Source: Bacteroidota bacterium
Lineage (GTDB): Bacteria; Bacteroidota; Bacteroidia; AKYH767-A; OLB10
Assembly (NCBI GenBank): GCA_016713925.1
Contig: JADJOH010000007.1
Span: 731,501-795,500 of the forward strand
Reading direction: 5' to 3'
DNA length: 64,000 nucleotides
The notes beneath the pieces were generated by a model. That model did not search any database. It saw only the letters and a list, made by a program, of their open reading frames with translations, and was not told the DNA's origin. Made by a program: the position numbers and the translations under genes. Shown here one piece after another: positions 45,992 through 56,711 of this stretch (the stretch's first letter is position 1; the number at the start of each line of letters is the position of its first letter).

Positions 45992-46047
45992 GGAAGTCAG
46001 TAGCTGGTAGTTGGTAGCCGATAGCCGGAAGCAGGTAGCCGGTAGCC
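45992..46047. repeat. Heptad array, inverted orientation
   Basis: Eight 7-base units in reverse complement (GGAAGTC, AGTAGCT, GGTAGTT, GGTAGCC, GATAGCC, GGAAGCA, GGTAGCC, GGTAGCC). Together with 45754-45816 it could form a long imperfect stem enclosing about 175 bp. Confidence 0.8.
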
Positions 46048-46054
46048 AAAAACA

Positions 46055-46081
46055 CAAAAGCCGGGGATTGCCCGGCTTTTG
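46055..46081 (-). terminator. Intrinsic terminator of the giant T9SS gene
   Basis: CAAAAGCCGGG (46055-46065), loop GATTG, CCCGGCTTTTG (46071-46081): a perfect 11-bp stem with T-rich arm on either strand. It lies 22 bp past the 46103 stop codon. Confidence 0.85.
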
Positions 46082-46102
46082 TGGTAATAGGTGAATTAAA
46101 TA

Positions 46103-49100
46103 TTAATGCGAAACGATCATGCGTTTGGTAATCTGCTGACCTTCGTAAGTGAGCGTGTAAGTATAGAGTCCGGGGGCAAGGGTAGCGGTGTTATACTGCA
46201 CTGTATGTTTACCGGCAGCCATGTTCTCATCTGTTAATACTTCGATAACCTGACCAATCATATCGTGCAATACGATGCGTACCTGACCTTGTGTTGGAAT
46301 CATGTATTCAAACGTAGTATTTTGATCACTTGGGTTAGGATAGTTTTGGCTGATACCGAAATCGTTTACGGCGAACTCGTCTACACCAATTACTGAACAT
46401 GGACCAAGATCTTCGAAGCATACGTCATCGATAGACCAACCTTCATCGTTAGCGCTATAATCGGAAGCAAATCTCCAGCGAATAATCAACTGCGTATTGG
46501 CATCAGGACGGAATGTTTTCTCCGCATAAATCCAGTCATTGCGTATACCGGTGTACCCTTTCAATGCAGGATTTGTTGGATCCAACTCTGACACATACGT
46601 ATAGTTAGGACTTGCACCATATAATAATGTATTTGGTGTGCCGGTCATATCTAAGCGGTTCCAGCTTTGACCGTAGTCGATAGAGTAATCAAGCGCACCG
46701 CCATCAGATCCATATTCCATACGGAACTCATGATGGAAGCTGATTTTATAGCAATGTCCTGTTTCCACACGGAACAGAGAAGAGAATAATCCGGAAGAAT
46801 CTTTGTCAGCATAGTTGTTGGACAATTGCGTAGACCATGCTTTTACTCCGGTACGTGCACCACTTAAATTAGGTTTAGAGGGAGTGCCAAATTCCCATTC
46901 ACTTTCATTTCTGTAGGTGATAGAATTAGCAGTTACCCACTGATTACCGCTTTCAAAACTGGTGCAATAAGGCAATTGATTTGTGGTAACCGAGTCAAAT
47001 ACCAGCACAGTCACACAAGCCGTATCATCAAACAGGTTCAAATCTGTAGCTCCATTCGGACTATCTGTATACACACACACCTCGTGGAAGCCTGGAACTG
47101 CGATCCATGTATTCAGGAAGTTATGCGTGCTGGTACTGTCAGGAAGTAAGCCGTTCGGTGTATAAGAAACCGGATCACTGGAGATGATGGTTCCGTCAAT
47201 ATTCAAGGTTACGTTATGATTAAACACCGTATTGATACCGTTGTTATTGATCGGAGCAGCAAACGTAATAGGCTGGCCGGGGAAGATCAACTGATTCGGT
47301 ACAGAAGTGTTTACAGAGATAGTAGCAACAGATAATGGAATCGGAACGAATATTTCGAAGTTATCTACAGACACTCCATCGGAATTGGTGAATGCAACGG
47401 AAGTAAATACAAATCGGAACTGAACCAGAGTGACATTACCACCTACAGCGGAATATACATCTTTAAAGATAGACTGTACCCATAAACCACTGTTATCATC
47501 CCAGCTATCGTTGTTATTGTACCAGTTGGTTACCTGCTGTGTTGTAGGTTGCAACAATACCCATGGACCATTGTTGACACTGTATTCGATATACATCTTA
47601 TCACCAAAAGCATTCATTACACGGTTCTGATAGAAACGTAATACGGCTGCTTGTGCGTTGGTGAAGTCAAAGAATGGAGTAGTTACATAAGTGAAGGCAT
47701 TTCCGGTAACACCACTGTTCAGGTTAACGTCCCAACAAGTAGGAGGGGTGTAAGCACCGGAAGTACCACCGAAGTTAGGCGTTCCAAATTCCCAGATAGT
47801 TCCGGGATCGCCACCTGGATTAATAGAAGGTGCCCAACCGATATTACCCGCATCGAAATTGTCAAAATAATTGGTGCTATAAGTTGGAACCAGGATAGGT
47901 TGTCCGATTACATCTGAGCATGTAGTATCGTTGGATGGCTCAACATCTGTAGATAAGCTGGTCCATGCACATATTGTATTTATCCCTTGCAGGAAGCTAA
48001 AGTTTGGCAATACAACTGTAGTAACACCGCAAGGAGGCAATGATCCTGTCCAGGTGATGGTTTGAGGATTAGCTCCATTTACAGTATAAGTAATTGGAGT
48101 ACTCGTGATTGTAGTTGCACCGAAGTTTTCCAGAGTAACTACCACCGGAGTACTAGCTCCAACAGGAGCACCTCCCGTAGGTTGATTGATCACTGTAATA
48201 CCCACATCATCACCCTGAGCAGCATATATACAGAAGTCATCAAGGGTGAATCCATCTGTAATTACGGAACCGTCAGAGGTAAATACAAATCTGAATTGTA
48301 CCGGTACAGGACTATTAAATATACCTGTTGTACAACAGAGTTTATAAGTAGATTTTATCCAACCGTTTGAATTCCCTGTCCAGGCATTTACCTGACTGGA
48401 GTTCAATTGATCATCATTGTACCAATTTGTACCACATGGATCAGGTGCTGCATTACTACCGGTTCCTACAATTGTCCAGGTCACACCATTGTCATTTGAA
48501 AAATCCAGGCGAGTACCATCCCATGCATTCTCACAGTTGTAATTGAGGAAGAACTCTATTCTTCCGGCAGATATACCTGCGAAGTCAAAGTAAGGAGTGT
48601 ACAATTCACAATTTGCTGTATTGGTATACGCTGAGTTCAGGTTAACATCCCATGCATTCGCACCGGAATTAGCACTGCTTGTTAATCCGAAAGCAGGTGT
48701 TCCAAGCTCCCAGATCGATCCGGCATTTCCTCCGGCGGCAATCTGATTCGACCAGCCAATATTTCCTGATTCGAAATCATCACAATAAGAAGGTGACGGA
48801 ACCAGCGTTGGAATACCTACGAAACTGGCACATATAGTATCGTTAAATCCAAGACAGTCCCCTGTGAGTTCCGTCCAGATACAGATGGTGTAGGTGTTTG
48901 GTAATACAGGAGTGTTAGGAATTGTAAACTGTGTAACAGATCCTGCTGTAATCACTCCGGTAAATGGAACCGGAGTTTGCGGTGTATTATTTATTGACCA
49001 ACCTATATTGAAGTTGCTCTGATCCAATTGACCGAAGTTTTCAATATTTACGGTGATGTTGGTAGTTCCTCCTGCAGGTTGTCCGCTGCCGGGAAGTGGT

Positions 49101-50684
49101 GAAACAATACTAGTAACCCCTAAGTCATCATTACATGGAACAGTAATACAGAAATCATCCAAATGGAAACCGGCATCCTGAACAGAAGCATCAGAAGTAA
49201 ATATGAATTTAAATTGAACAGCCACTGCACCGGGAATACCAACTGCTGTACCTAATTTATACCTGGATTCTAACCATCCTGAGACAGCGAAAGGTCCTTC
49301 CCAGCCCGGTAATCCACTTGAAATTAAAGAATTACTGGAATACCAGTTGACACCATTAGGGTCATTCTGAACTCCTAAAACGGTCCAGGTTACTCCGCCA
49401 TCAATGGTGTATTCAATGCGCACTCCATCCCAACTTGATTCACATAAACGGTTTTGCCAGAAACTTAAATTGGCAACTGAGTAGTAGAGAAGTCAAATAC
49501 AGGAGATATTAATGCGGAGTTACAGCTTGGTGAATAAGCAGGTTACCTGCAACCTCTCCAACACCCCAAACATTGGGTGGAGAATGTGGTGTAGTCAAAG
49601 TCGGACCTGATGGAGGACCCCATACCCAAGGCGAACCTACACTATTAGGATCAGGTGTCCACAATTGATTCTGAACATCGAAATTATCACAGAAAGGGAA
49701 GGAAATACCATCTACTGGATAAAAACAAATTTCTCCTATCGCAGGATAACGAACTGTATTGTTACAACCTGATCCATCCGTAGCTTCAATCCACCAGCAA
49801 ATAGTATCTCCGGCTACAGCAGCAGGAATGGTACCCGCAAAAGTCGAATCACTCAGATTAATCATTAATGTGTTTTGTGCAGGGCCGCCGTTCACAGTAT
49901 AATATAAATCGGCAAAACCGGGTCCTACAAATGGATGGACGATACCGCTTGGGTCATAAATAAAGGCGAATAAATCAAATGGTCCTGTGTTGAAAACTGT
50001 ACCCTGCCAAACCGGATTACCGGGAACAGGAACAGAAACTGTTGGGTCAACCAATTCACAGGGAGCTGCAGTAACACAAATATCATCCAATAACCAACCA
50101 TAGCGTCCGGCCAAACCGCCTACCACGTCAGTCAACACGAAACGTAACTGAACTGTAGGTTGATTTCCTACCGCTAAGGAAATGTCAAAAGATTCCGGTT
50201 TCCACCAGGCATTTGTTGGTGCCGTTGTTGTTCCCGGAGCCCAATCGAGGTAAGATCCTTCTGTGAACGAATTGTTGTTAGCTACAAATACTCCGGGATT
50301 GAGTGTGGTATATGTGACATTACCCGTTCCAAAAGTCGCATCGAACTTAGTCCAGGTAGTTCCATCAAAAGAGTACTCAATCGTGGCAGCATCCGTAAAT
50401 TCAATCTTACAGATCTGCTTGAAATCCAGCAGTACAAAGTTTTGACCGACAGTGCTGAACACAGGCGAAGTGTAAGTCACCGGACCACCACCTGCCTGAT
50501 ATTGCCCTCTCCAGGAATTGGGATTGCTGACCGAATAGTTGTTGTCAACACTGAAACCTGGAACGCCTGATGATGTACCTGTTACAGTACCACCATCGAA
50601 GTTTTCACACCAAACCTGGGTAGCCTGAGAATAGGCGCCTGCATAGGTCAACAGTGCGAAAAAAGTTAGTATTAATCTTTTCAT
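46103..50684 (-). pseudogene. Giant T9SS-secreted repeat adhesin-like protein, two frameshifts
   Basis: One gene in three frame segments. 50684-49509 has the signal peptide (MKRLILTFFALLTYAGAYSQ) and first domains. The next frame carries YSPSCNSALISPVFDFSTTQLP. The last segment begins NLSFWQNRLCESSWDGVRIEY. Restoring one base near 49530 and one near 49475 gives 4584 bases (1527 residues). It has repeated MAM-like jellyroll domains (PVQFRFVFTSDGS, DGFTLDDFCIY; WYNNDD) alternating with CARDB-like modules (DLGVTSIVSPLPG, NITVNIENFG), and a C-terminal T9SS sorting domain (YPNPSDQNTTFEYMI). A surface adhesin or glycan-binding role is an inference. Confidence 0.85.
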
Positions 50685-50980
50685 AGGGAATTGTTTTTAT
50701 ATTTAATAACGCGTGTTTTTATAGGTATAGTGTTCAAAAATAGAAATTATACCAATGAGATTGGTAGATAACCTCTCTTTTTTTATTGAATTATTAACAG
50801 AAATTACTTTTCCTGTGCATTAGCAAGGACTCCTTTTTGTTCCGAATGGTTGCATTGTCGCTATAAATGGTGTGAAATTTTACAAAAGTTGTTCTGCATC
50901 AGGAATATGGATGTCAATTCATACAGATTCTTGTTGCTTTCTTCACCCTTTATGAGTAAAGTTGAAAGGTCCAAGGAAGG

Positions 50981-52141
50981 TTATTCTTCTATCCATGATT
51001 TATAATAGTTATCGCTCATGATTTTAAGTCCTTCTTCCGTGAGCCATAATGGTTTAAAGGTGTCAATCATGACCGCGAGTTCCCTCGTTTCTTTCTTGCC
51101 GATGCTCTTCTCTACCGTACCGGGATGTGGTCCATGTGGAATACCGGCAGGATGAAGGGTGATCATTCCCTTGGTTACACTTTTCCGGCTCATAAAATCT
51201 CCGTCTACATAATAGAGTACCTCGTCGGAATCTACATTACTATGGTTGTATGGTGCGGGAATGGCATCAGGATGATAGTCGTATAAGCGGGGAACAAAGG
51301 AACAAATGACATAATTTTCTGCCTCAAAGGTCTGATGAACGGGAGGCGGCTGATGTACCCTTCCGGTAATAGGTTCGAAATCGTGAATGCTCAACGCCCA
51401 GGGATAATGGTTGCCGTCCCAGCCAATAGCATCAAAAGGATGAGTGGCATAAACATAAGGATAAACGATGCCTTGCTTCTTGATCATCACCCGAAATTCT
51501 CCCTGCTCATCATGCGTTTCTAAATCCACCGGCTTGCGGATATCCCGCTCACAAAAAGGGGAATGCTCTTCTAATTGACCGTAAGCATTCCGGTACCGGC
51601 GAGGTGTTTCAATGGGGGAGAAGGACTCTACAATGAGCAAGCGATTGTTGCTGTCGTTGAAGTGGAGCTGGAAGATGGTGCCTCTGGGAATAACCAGATA
51701 GTCTCCATAACCAAAGCTGATGTTTCCATAAATGGTTTTAAGGACTCCGCTTCCTTCATGAACAAAGATCATTTCATCGGCATCTGCATTTTTCAGGAAA
51801 TATTCAGTGATGGATTTCCGGGGAGCAGCCAGGGCAATATGTAAATCATTGTTAACAAGTACTGCCTTCTTGCTCTCTATATAATCATCTTCCGGCTGGA
51901 CATGGAATCCCTCAAAACTCTGATGCCTTAGGAAACGCTGAAAAGCAATTTTGGGTTCCCGGCTAAAAGGCTCACCTACCGCTTTGACCAAAGTAGGCGC
52001 ATGCGCATGGTATATCAATGAATAAACATTCGAAAAACCATGCGTGGAAACGAGTTCCTCTGCATAAAGGCTTCCATCAGGTTTTCTGAACTGGGTATGT
52101 CGCTTATGCGGGAATTTTCCAAGAGAGTGATACTGAGGCAT
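50981..52141 (-). CDS. hmgA: Homogentisate 1,2-dioxygenase
   Basis: 386 residues, double cupin. Iron-binding His/Glu are recognisable in HQTFEAENYVICSFVPR and HPAGIPHGPHPG, with the substrate segment HPFDAIGWDGNHYPW. It opens the homogentisate ring to maleylacetoacetate, the second-to-last part of tyrosine/phenylalanine catabolism. The fumarylacetoacetase-family gene is divergent 107 bp away, so both ends of the pathway are together. A TAACTTTG -7-like box lies on the minus strand at 52212-52205. Confidence 0.9.
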   Translation of the reverse strand: MPQYHSLGKFPHKRHTQFRKPDGSLYAEELVSTHGFSNVYSLIYHAHAPTLVKAVGEPFSREPKIAFQRFLRHQSFEGFHVQPEDDYIESKKAVLVNNDLHIALAAPRKSITEYFLKNADADEMIFVHEGSGVLKTIYGNISFGYGDYLVIPRGTIFQLHFNDSNNRLLIVESFSPIETPRRYRNAYGQLEEHSPFCERDIRKPVDLETHDEQGEFRVMIKKQGIVYPYVYATHPFDAIGWDGNHYPWALSIHDFEPITGRVHQPPPVHQTFEAENYVICSFVPRLYDYHPDAIPAPYNHSNVDSDEVLYYVDGDFMSRKSVTKGMITLHPAGIPHGPHPGTVEKSIGKKETRELAVMIDTFKPLWLTEEGLKIMSDNYYKSWIEE

Positions 52142-52247
52142 ATGGTATTTAGGTTTATGGAGAACTGTTCAGTTAAAACAGTGATTTTTATCTTAACCGT
52201 CAGGCAAAGTTAACCATTGGTTACTTTTGCAGCTAAATAAATCAATT

Positions 52248-53174
52248 ATGAAACTGGTATCTTATTTAAAAGACGGTAAATCGCGTCTTGGTCTATATGT
52301 GAATGAAAAGATTTTTGATGTTTTTTCCGCAGGTAAAGCTTTGAATATGAATGTAGCGGGAACAATGAAAGAGTTGCTGGATGGAGAAGAGAAGGCGATG
52401 GACAGGGTGCGGAATGTGGAACGTGCCATCATCGAGGGAAAGGTGTCTGAGAAGAGCTTTTTATGGTCAGAGGTAGTCATTCAGGCTCCTGTGACACAGC
52501 CCACTTCCTGCAGAGATGGATATGCCTTCCGTCAGCACGTGGCAGCAGCACGCCGCAACCGTAAAGTGGACATGATCCCGGAGTTTGATGAGTATCCTAT
52601 CTTTTATTTTACAAACCATAATGCAATCCAGGGTCCCGGGGAGATATGGTGTATGCCCGATCATTTTAAACAATTGGATTTTGAACTCGAAGCAGCTATA
52701 GTTATCGGTAAGAAAGGTAGAAATGTGAGAGCGGCGGAGGCAGATAAGTATGTGGCCGGTTATATGATCATGAATGATATGAGTGCACGGCTCTTACAGA
52801 TGGAAGAGATGAAATTGAATCTCGGTCCTGCAAAAGGAAAAGATTTCTCGACTGTAATTGGTCCCTACCTCGTGACTCCTGATGAACTGGAAAGCTTGAA
52901 GGTACCGGCGAAGGAAGGTCATGTAGGAAATCAGTATAACCTCACCATGAAGTGTTTTGTGAATGGTATTCAGGTAAGTGAAGGGAATATGGCGCAGATG
53001 GACTGGACATTTGCCGAAATCATTGAGCGTTGTGCTTATGGTGTGGATATCCTCCCGGGAGATGTGATTGGCTCGGGCACAGTTGGCACCGGTTGTTTTC
53101 TGGAACTCAACGGTACCGGTAAATTGAATGATCCGGAGTATAAAGCGCAGTGGCTGCAAGCGGGGATGTTGTAG
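52248..53174 (+). CDS. Fumarylacetoacetate hydrolase-family protein
   Basis: 308 residues from ATG at 52248 (MKLVSYLKDGKSRLGLYVNE); a start 21 bases upstream is not supported. The FAH C-terminal fold shows the metal-binding acidic motifs (QLDFELEAAIVIGKKGRNV, MIMNDMSARLLQMEEMKLNLGPAKGKDFSTVIGPYLVTPDEL). It would split fumarylacetoacetate into fumarate and acetoacetate, pairing with hmgA. A TACTTTTG box at 52222-52229 is a candidate -7 element. A terminator follows at 53321. Confidence 0.88.
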   Translation: MKLVSYLKDGKSRLGLYVNEKIFDVFSAGKALNMNVAGTMKELLDGEEKAMDRVRNVERAIIEGKVSEKSFLWSEVVIQAPVTQPTSCRDGYAFRQHVAAARRNRKVDMIPEFDEYPIFYFTNHNAIQGPGEIWCMPDHFKQLDFELEAAIVIGKKGRNVRAAEADKYVAGYMIMNDMSARLLQMEEMKLNLGPAKGKDFSTVIGPYLVTPDELESLKVPAKEGHVGNQYNLTMKCFVNGIQVSEGNMAQMDWTFAEIIERCAYGVDILPGDVIGSGTVGTGCFLELNGTGKLNDPEYKAQWLQAGML

Positions 53175-53320
53175 AAATGACGATAGATGGCCTGGGTTGC
53201 CTCTCCAATACGATTCGAAAAACAGATACCGATTTTTCAATTCTGAATCTGAAGAAAGCAGCATTGATCTGAGTTTGATTTACTTTTCAAATAGGCAGAA
53301 TTAAAATTTCTATTAACGCA

Positions 53321-53349
53321 AAAAAGCCACTCTTTCAGAGTAGCTTTTT
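53321..53349 (+). terminator. Terminator after the FAH-family gene
   Basis: AAAAAGCCACTCT (53321-53333) pairs with AGAGTAGCTTTTT (53337-53349) with one C-A mismatch and a 3-base loop, ending in a T run. Confidence 0.75.
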
Positions 53350-53400
53350 GTTAGCAGTTGGTATTTCGTCGGAGCACTTCTCGTCTCCGGATGTCAGCCT

Positions 53401-53599
53401 GGGGCAGCCTTACGGGGCTGCCCCATCTACTGACAATCAACCTAAAAACACCAAAACCATTTTTTCTGCCTTACGGGGCAAATGGGTATGCCTTACGGGG
53501 CATTATTTCTAAGTGGGTTTGATAGTAGGGCCAGTCGCGGATAGCCTTACGGGGGCTACCCGCTTCTGACATCAACCTAAAACCAAACAAAACCATTAA
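53401..53599. repeat. Four TTACGG-loop hairpins in a duplicated module
   Basis: Hairpins: GGGGCAGCC/GGCTGCCCC at 53401-53424, TGCC/GGCA at 53467-53480, ATGCC/GGCAT at 53488-53503, TAGCC/GGCTA at 53542-53558. The loop is TTACGG in three and TTACGGG in the last, with arms that differ but stay complementary. The first and last are each followed by GACA(A)TCAACCTAAAA...ACCATT (53431 and 53567), so a module of about 140 bp is duplicated. The remainder of the 661-bp spacer 53175-53835 shows only a candidate RibBA promoter box (TACCTTTG, 53809-53816). No FMN-riboswitch signature was found. Confidence 0.75.
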
Positions 53600-53835
53600 T
53601 TCTTTTTAAGAACGAAACACAATAACCTTCTGTGCTGTTATGAAATTTAAACGGGGAGAGGTAGTTAAGGTTCGCGATTTCTTCAAAAATCTTACAGGGA
53701 ATATTACATTTCTTCTATCTGTTTGATTCAGAGGTTTGAGATCGTTATTGGCAGGCGCTCATTTCTACTCATGAAGGAAAGAAATGGAGAGCGAGCGGTT
53801 GGAATCCGTACCTTTGCAACTCGAAATCATAGAAG

Positions 53836-55044
53836 ATGGAAATTCGTTTGAATAGTATTGAGGAAGCGATAACAGCAATTAAAGAGGGCAAGATTATTAT
53901 CGTGGTGGATGATGCCGACAGGGAGAATGAGGGTGATTTTTTAATCGCCTCGCAATTTGTGACTCCGGAGGTGGTGAATTTTATGGCCACCTACGGTCGC
54001 GGATTGATCTGCGTGGGTCTTACCGAAGAACGTTGTGAGGAATTGCAATTGCCAATGATGGTGAATAAGAATACCGCTTCGCATGAAACGGCTTTTACAG
54101 TGTCAGTGGATCTTTTAGGTCATGGCTGCACAACCGGCATTTCGGCATCCGATCGATCTAAAACCATTCAGGCTCTTATTAATGGGGATACAAAACCGGA
54201 TGATTTAGCCCGCCCCGGGCATATTTTTCCATTGAGAGCGAAGTCAGGTGGTGTGTTGCGCCGCGCGGGACATACGGAAGCTGCTGTAGATATTGCAAGC
54301 ATTGCCGGTCTCCAACCTTCTGCTACCATCGTGGAAATTATGAATGAAGATGGTTCTATGGCCAGACTTCCGGAACTGTTGATTCTTGCCGAGAAGTATG
54401 GAATGAAAATAGTCTCTATTGAAGATTTGATCAAATACAGATTAGAGAAAGAGTCGCTGATTGAAAGAATGGTGAGTGTGCATATGCCCACCACTTTTGG
54501 TGATTTTGATTTGATCGCCTATCGGCATATTGAAACCGGTCAGGAACATCTTGCTTTGCGGAAAGGGGAGTGGACGAAGGATGAACCTATCTTGGTCAGA
54601 GTGCATTCTTCCTGTATTACCGGCGATATTTTTGGCTCTTGCCGCTGCGACTGCGGACCTCAGTTGCATAAAGCGATGGAGATGATAGAGAAGGAAGGGA
54701 AAGGAGTTATTTTATATATGAATCAAGAGGGAAGAGGTATCGGCTTGTTGAATAAATTGAGAGCCTATAATTTACAGGAACAGGGTTTTGATACCGTAGA
54801 AGCGAATTTGAAACTGGGCTTTAAGATGGATGAACGGGATTATGGAGTAGGCGCGCAGATATTGAGAGATCTCGGCATCACCAAGATGAAACTCCTTACA
54901 AATAATCCAACGAAACGTGCCGGATTGATTGGCTATGGTTTGGAAATTGTGGATCGTATTCCCATCGAAATTACTCCCAATCCGCACAATCAACGTTATC
55001 TGGAGACCAAGAGAGATAAAATGGGTCATACTATAAAAGCGTAG
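53836..55044 (+). CDS. ribBA: RibBA: DHBP synthase / GTP cyclohydrolase II
   Basis: 402 residues, fused. The N-terminal 3,4-dihydroxy-2-butanone 4-phosphate synthase (about 1-200) shows VVDDADRENEGDFLIA, GHTEAAVD and the metal/substrate loops. The C-terminal GTP cyclohydrolase II (about 206-402) has the zinc motif GSCRCDCG and NQEGRGIGLLNKL. Catalyses both first committed steps of riboflavin synthesis. Only the biosynthetic gene is here; ribD, ribH and ribE lie elsewhere. Confidence 0.95.
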   Translation: MEIRLNSIEEAITAIKEGKIIIVVDDADRENEGDFLIASQFVTPEVVNFMATYGRGLICVGLTEERCEELQLPMMVNKNTASHETAFTVSVDLLGHGCTTGISASDRSKTIQALINGDTKPDDLARPGHIFPLRAKSGGVLRRAGHTEAAVDIASIAGLQPSATIVEIMNEDGSMARLPELLILAEKYGMKIVSIEDLIKYRLEKESLIERMVSVHMPTTFGDFDLIAYRHIETGQEHLALRKGEWTKDEPILVRVHSSCITGDIFGSCRCDCGPQLHKAMEMIEKEGKGVILYMNQEGRGIGLLNKLRAYNLQEQGFDTVEANLKLGFKMDERDYGVGAQILRDLGITKMKLLTNNPTKRAGLIGYGLEIVDRIPIEITPNPHNQRYLETKRDKMGHTIKA

Positions 55045-55287
55045 TTGAACCGGGCTACAGTAAAATTTTATTCATGTTGACCGGCGCATAGATTTTAGGA
55101 TAAGTTATAAGAAAGGGTCCTTTGATTTTGCCGGTGAAAACAGGTGATTTGCAGCAACATTTTCCGTTGGATCAGTGGGTTGAGTTGTATCGTTGGATGT
55201 TCATTTCCCCTGTTGATTTCGCTGTTATATTTCAGGTAATGAACGTATATTTGCATACTGTTGAATGATCAGCAGTCCCGTTATATT

Positions 55288-56694
55288 ATGACATTAATTA
55301 AATCAATTTCCGGTATCAGAGGTACCATCGGAGGGAAGCCCGGCGACGGATTGACTCCTTTTGATATTGTAAAGTTTACTTCCGCTTATGGCCTTTGGTT
55401 GCTGGAAAGGAATAATAATGCTGCCTGTAAAGTAGTCATTGGTCGAGACGCACGTATTTCGGGAGCGATGGTTTCCGGTTTGGTTTCCTCTACCCTCTGC
55501 GGACTGGGTATAGATGTGATCGATACCGGTTTATCAACGACTCCAACAGTAGAGATGGCCGTACCTTTTCATTCTGCTCAGGGTGGAATCATACTAACGG
55601 CTAGCCATAACCCTAAACAATGGAATGCATTGAAGTTGTTAAATGAGAAGGGTGAATTTATCTCCGCTGCTGATGGTGAAGCATTGCTTCAAATCGCGGA
55701 ACAGGAGTCGTTTCGTTATGCAGAAGTGAATCACCTTGGAAAAGTTACCACCGATCAGCAATCTATTGCTCGTCATATTGAAGCCATCCTGGCCTTGCCG
55801 ATGGTAGATAGAAAGGCCATCGCGGCGAAGAAATTTAAAGTAGCCATCGATTGTGTGAATTCAACCGGAGGTATTGCCGTTCCTGCTTTGTTACGGGCAT
55901 TGGGTGTAGAAGAGATCGTTGAATTGTATTGCATGCCAGATGGAAACTTCCCGCATAACCCTGAACCCTTGCCCGAAAACCTGACAGAGATTTCCAAGGA
56001 AGTGGTGAAGAAAAAAGCCCATCTCGGTCTCGTGGTAGATCCGGATGTTGATCGCCTTGCTATCGTTTGTGAAGATGGGGAAATGTTCGGGGAAGAATAT
56101 ACATTGGTGGCTGTGGCAGATTATGTCCTGCAGCAAAAGAAAGGAAATACCGTGTCGAATCTTTCTTCTACAAGAGCATTGCGCGATATCACAGAGAAAA
56201 ATGGCGGAACTTACGCGGCTGCTGCAGTGGGTGAAGTGAATGTAGTGGAGATGATGAAAAAGACGAATGCCGTGATCGGCGGTGAAGGGAATGGCGGTGT
56301 GATTTTGCCGGACCTGCATTATGGCCGTGATGCCCTCGCAGGAATTGCATTATTCCTCTCTCATCTTGCTAAATCTGGAAAAAGCTGTTCGATGCTTCGC
56401 TCTTCTTATCCTGATTATTTTATTTCAAAAAATAAAATTGAATTAACCCCCGAGACAGATGTGACGGAAATCCTTGAGCGTATCCGGGAAAAATACAGCA
56501 AGCATCCCGTCAACACCATCGATGGGGTAAAAATTGAATTCGATAAGGAATGGGTGCATTTGCGTCGTTCCAATACCGAACCCATCATCAGAATTTATAG
56601 TGAAAGTCAATCGCTGACAACAGCAAATAACCTGGCAGGGAAGATCATTGCGGATATCAAGGATATTCTCTCTTCCATGTTAACTAAAGCCTGA
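55288..56694 (+). CDS. glmM: Phosphoglucosamine mutase/phosphomannomutase family
   Basis: 468 residues from ATG at 55288 (MTLIKSISGIRGTIGGKPGD); a start 27 bases upstream is unlikely. Active Ser106 in GIILTASHNPKQW, metal loop DPDVDRLA, sugar loop GEGNGGV, phosphate loop RRSNTEPIIRIYSE. The SGIRGTIGG start is the form of Bacteroidota GlmM-like enzymes, which make GlcN-1-P for peptidoglycan and lipid A; a phosphomannomutase role cannot be excluded. The cysteine desulfurase follows 17 bp later. Confidence 0.88.
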   Translation: MTLIKSISGIRGTIGGKPGDGLTPFDIVKFTSAYGLWLLERNNNAACKVVIGRDARISGAMVSGLVSSTLCGLGIDVIDTGLSTTPTVEMAVPFHSAQGGIILTASHNPKQWNALKLLNEKGEFISAADGEALLQIAEQESFRYAEVNHLGKVTTDQQSIARHIEAILALPMVDRKAIAAKKFKVAIDCVNSTGGIAVPALLRALGVEEIVELYCMPDGNFPHNPEPLPENLTEISKEVVKKKAHLGLVVDPDVDRLAIVCEDGEMFGEEYTLVAVADYVLQQKKGNTVSNLSSTRALRDITEKNGGTYAAAAVGEVNVVEMMKKTNAVIGGEGNGGVILPDLHYGRDALAGIALFLSHLAKSGKSCSMLRSSYPDYFISKNKIELTPETDVTEILERIREKYSKHPVNTIDGVKIEFDKEWVHLRRSNTEPIIRIYSESQSLTTANNLAGKIIADIKDILSSMLTKA

Positions 56695-56711
56695 AACCCT
56701 TCCTCCAAATA

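Noticed and set aside
53401..53599. Hairpins as ordinary terminators or an FMN riboswitch
   Set aside because: No T run follows the stems, they are repeated with a fixed loop, and none of the RFN conserved blocks appears before RibBA.
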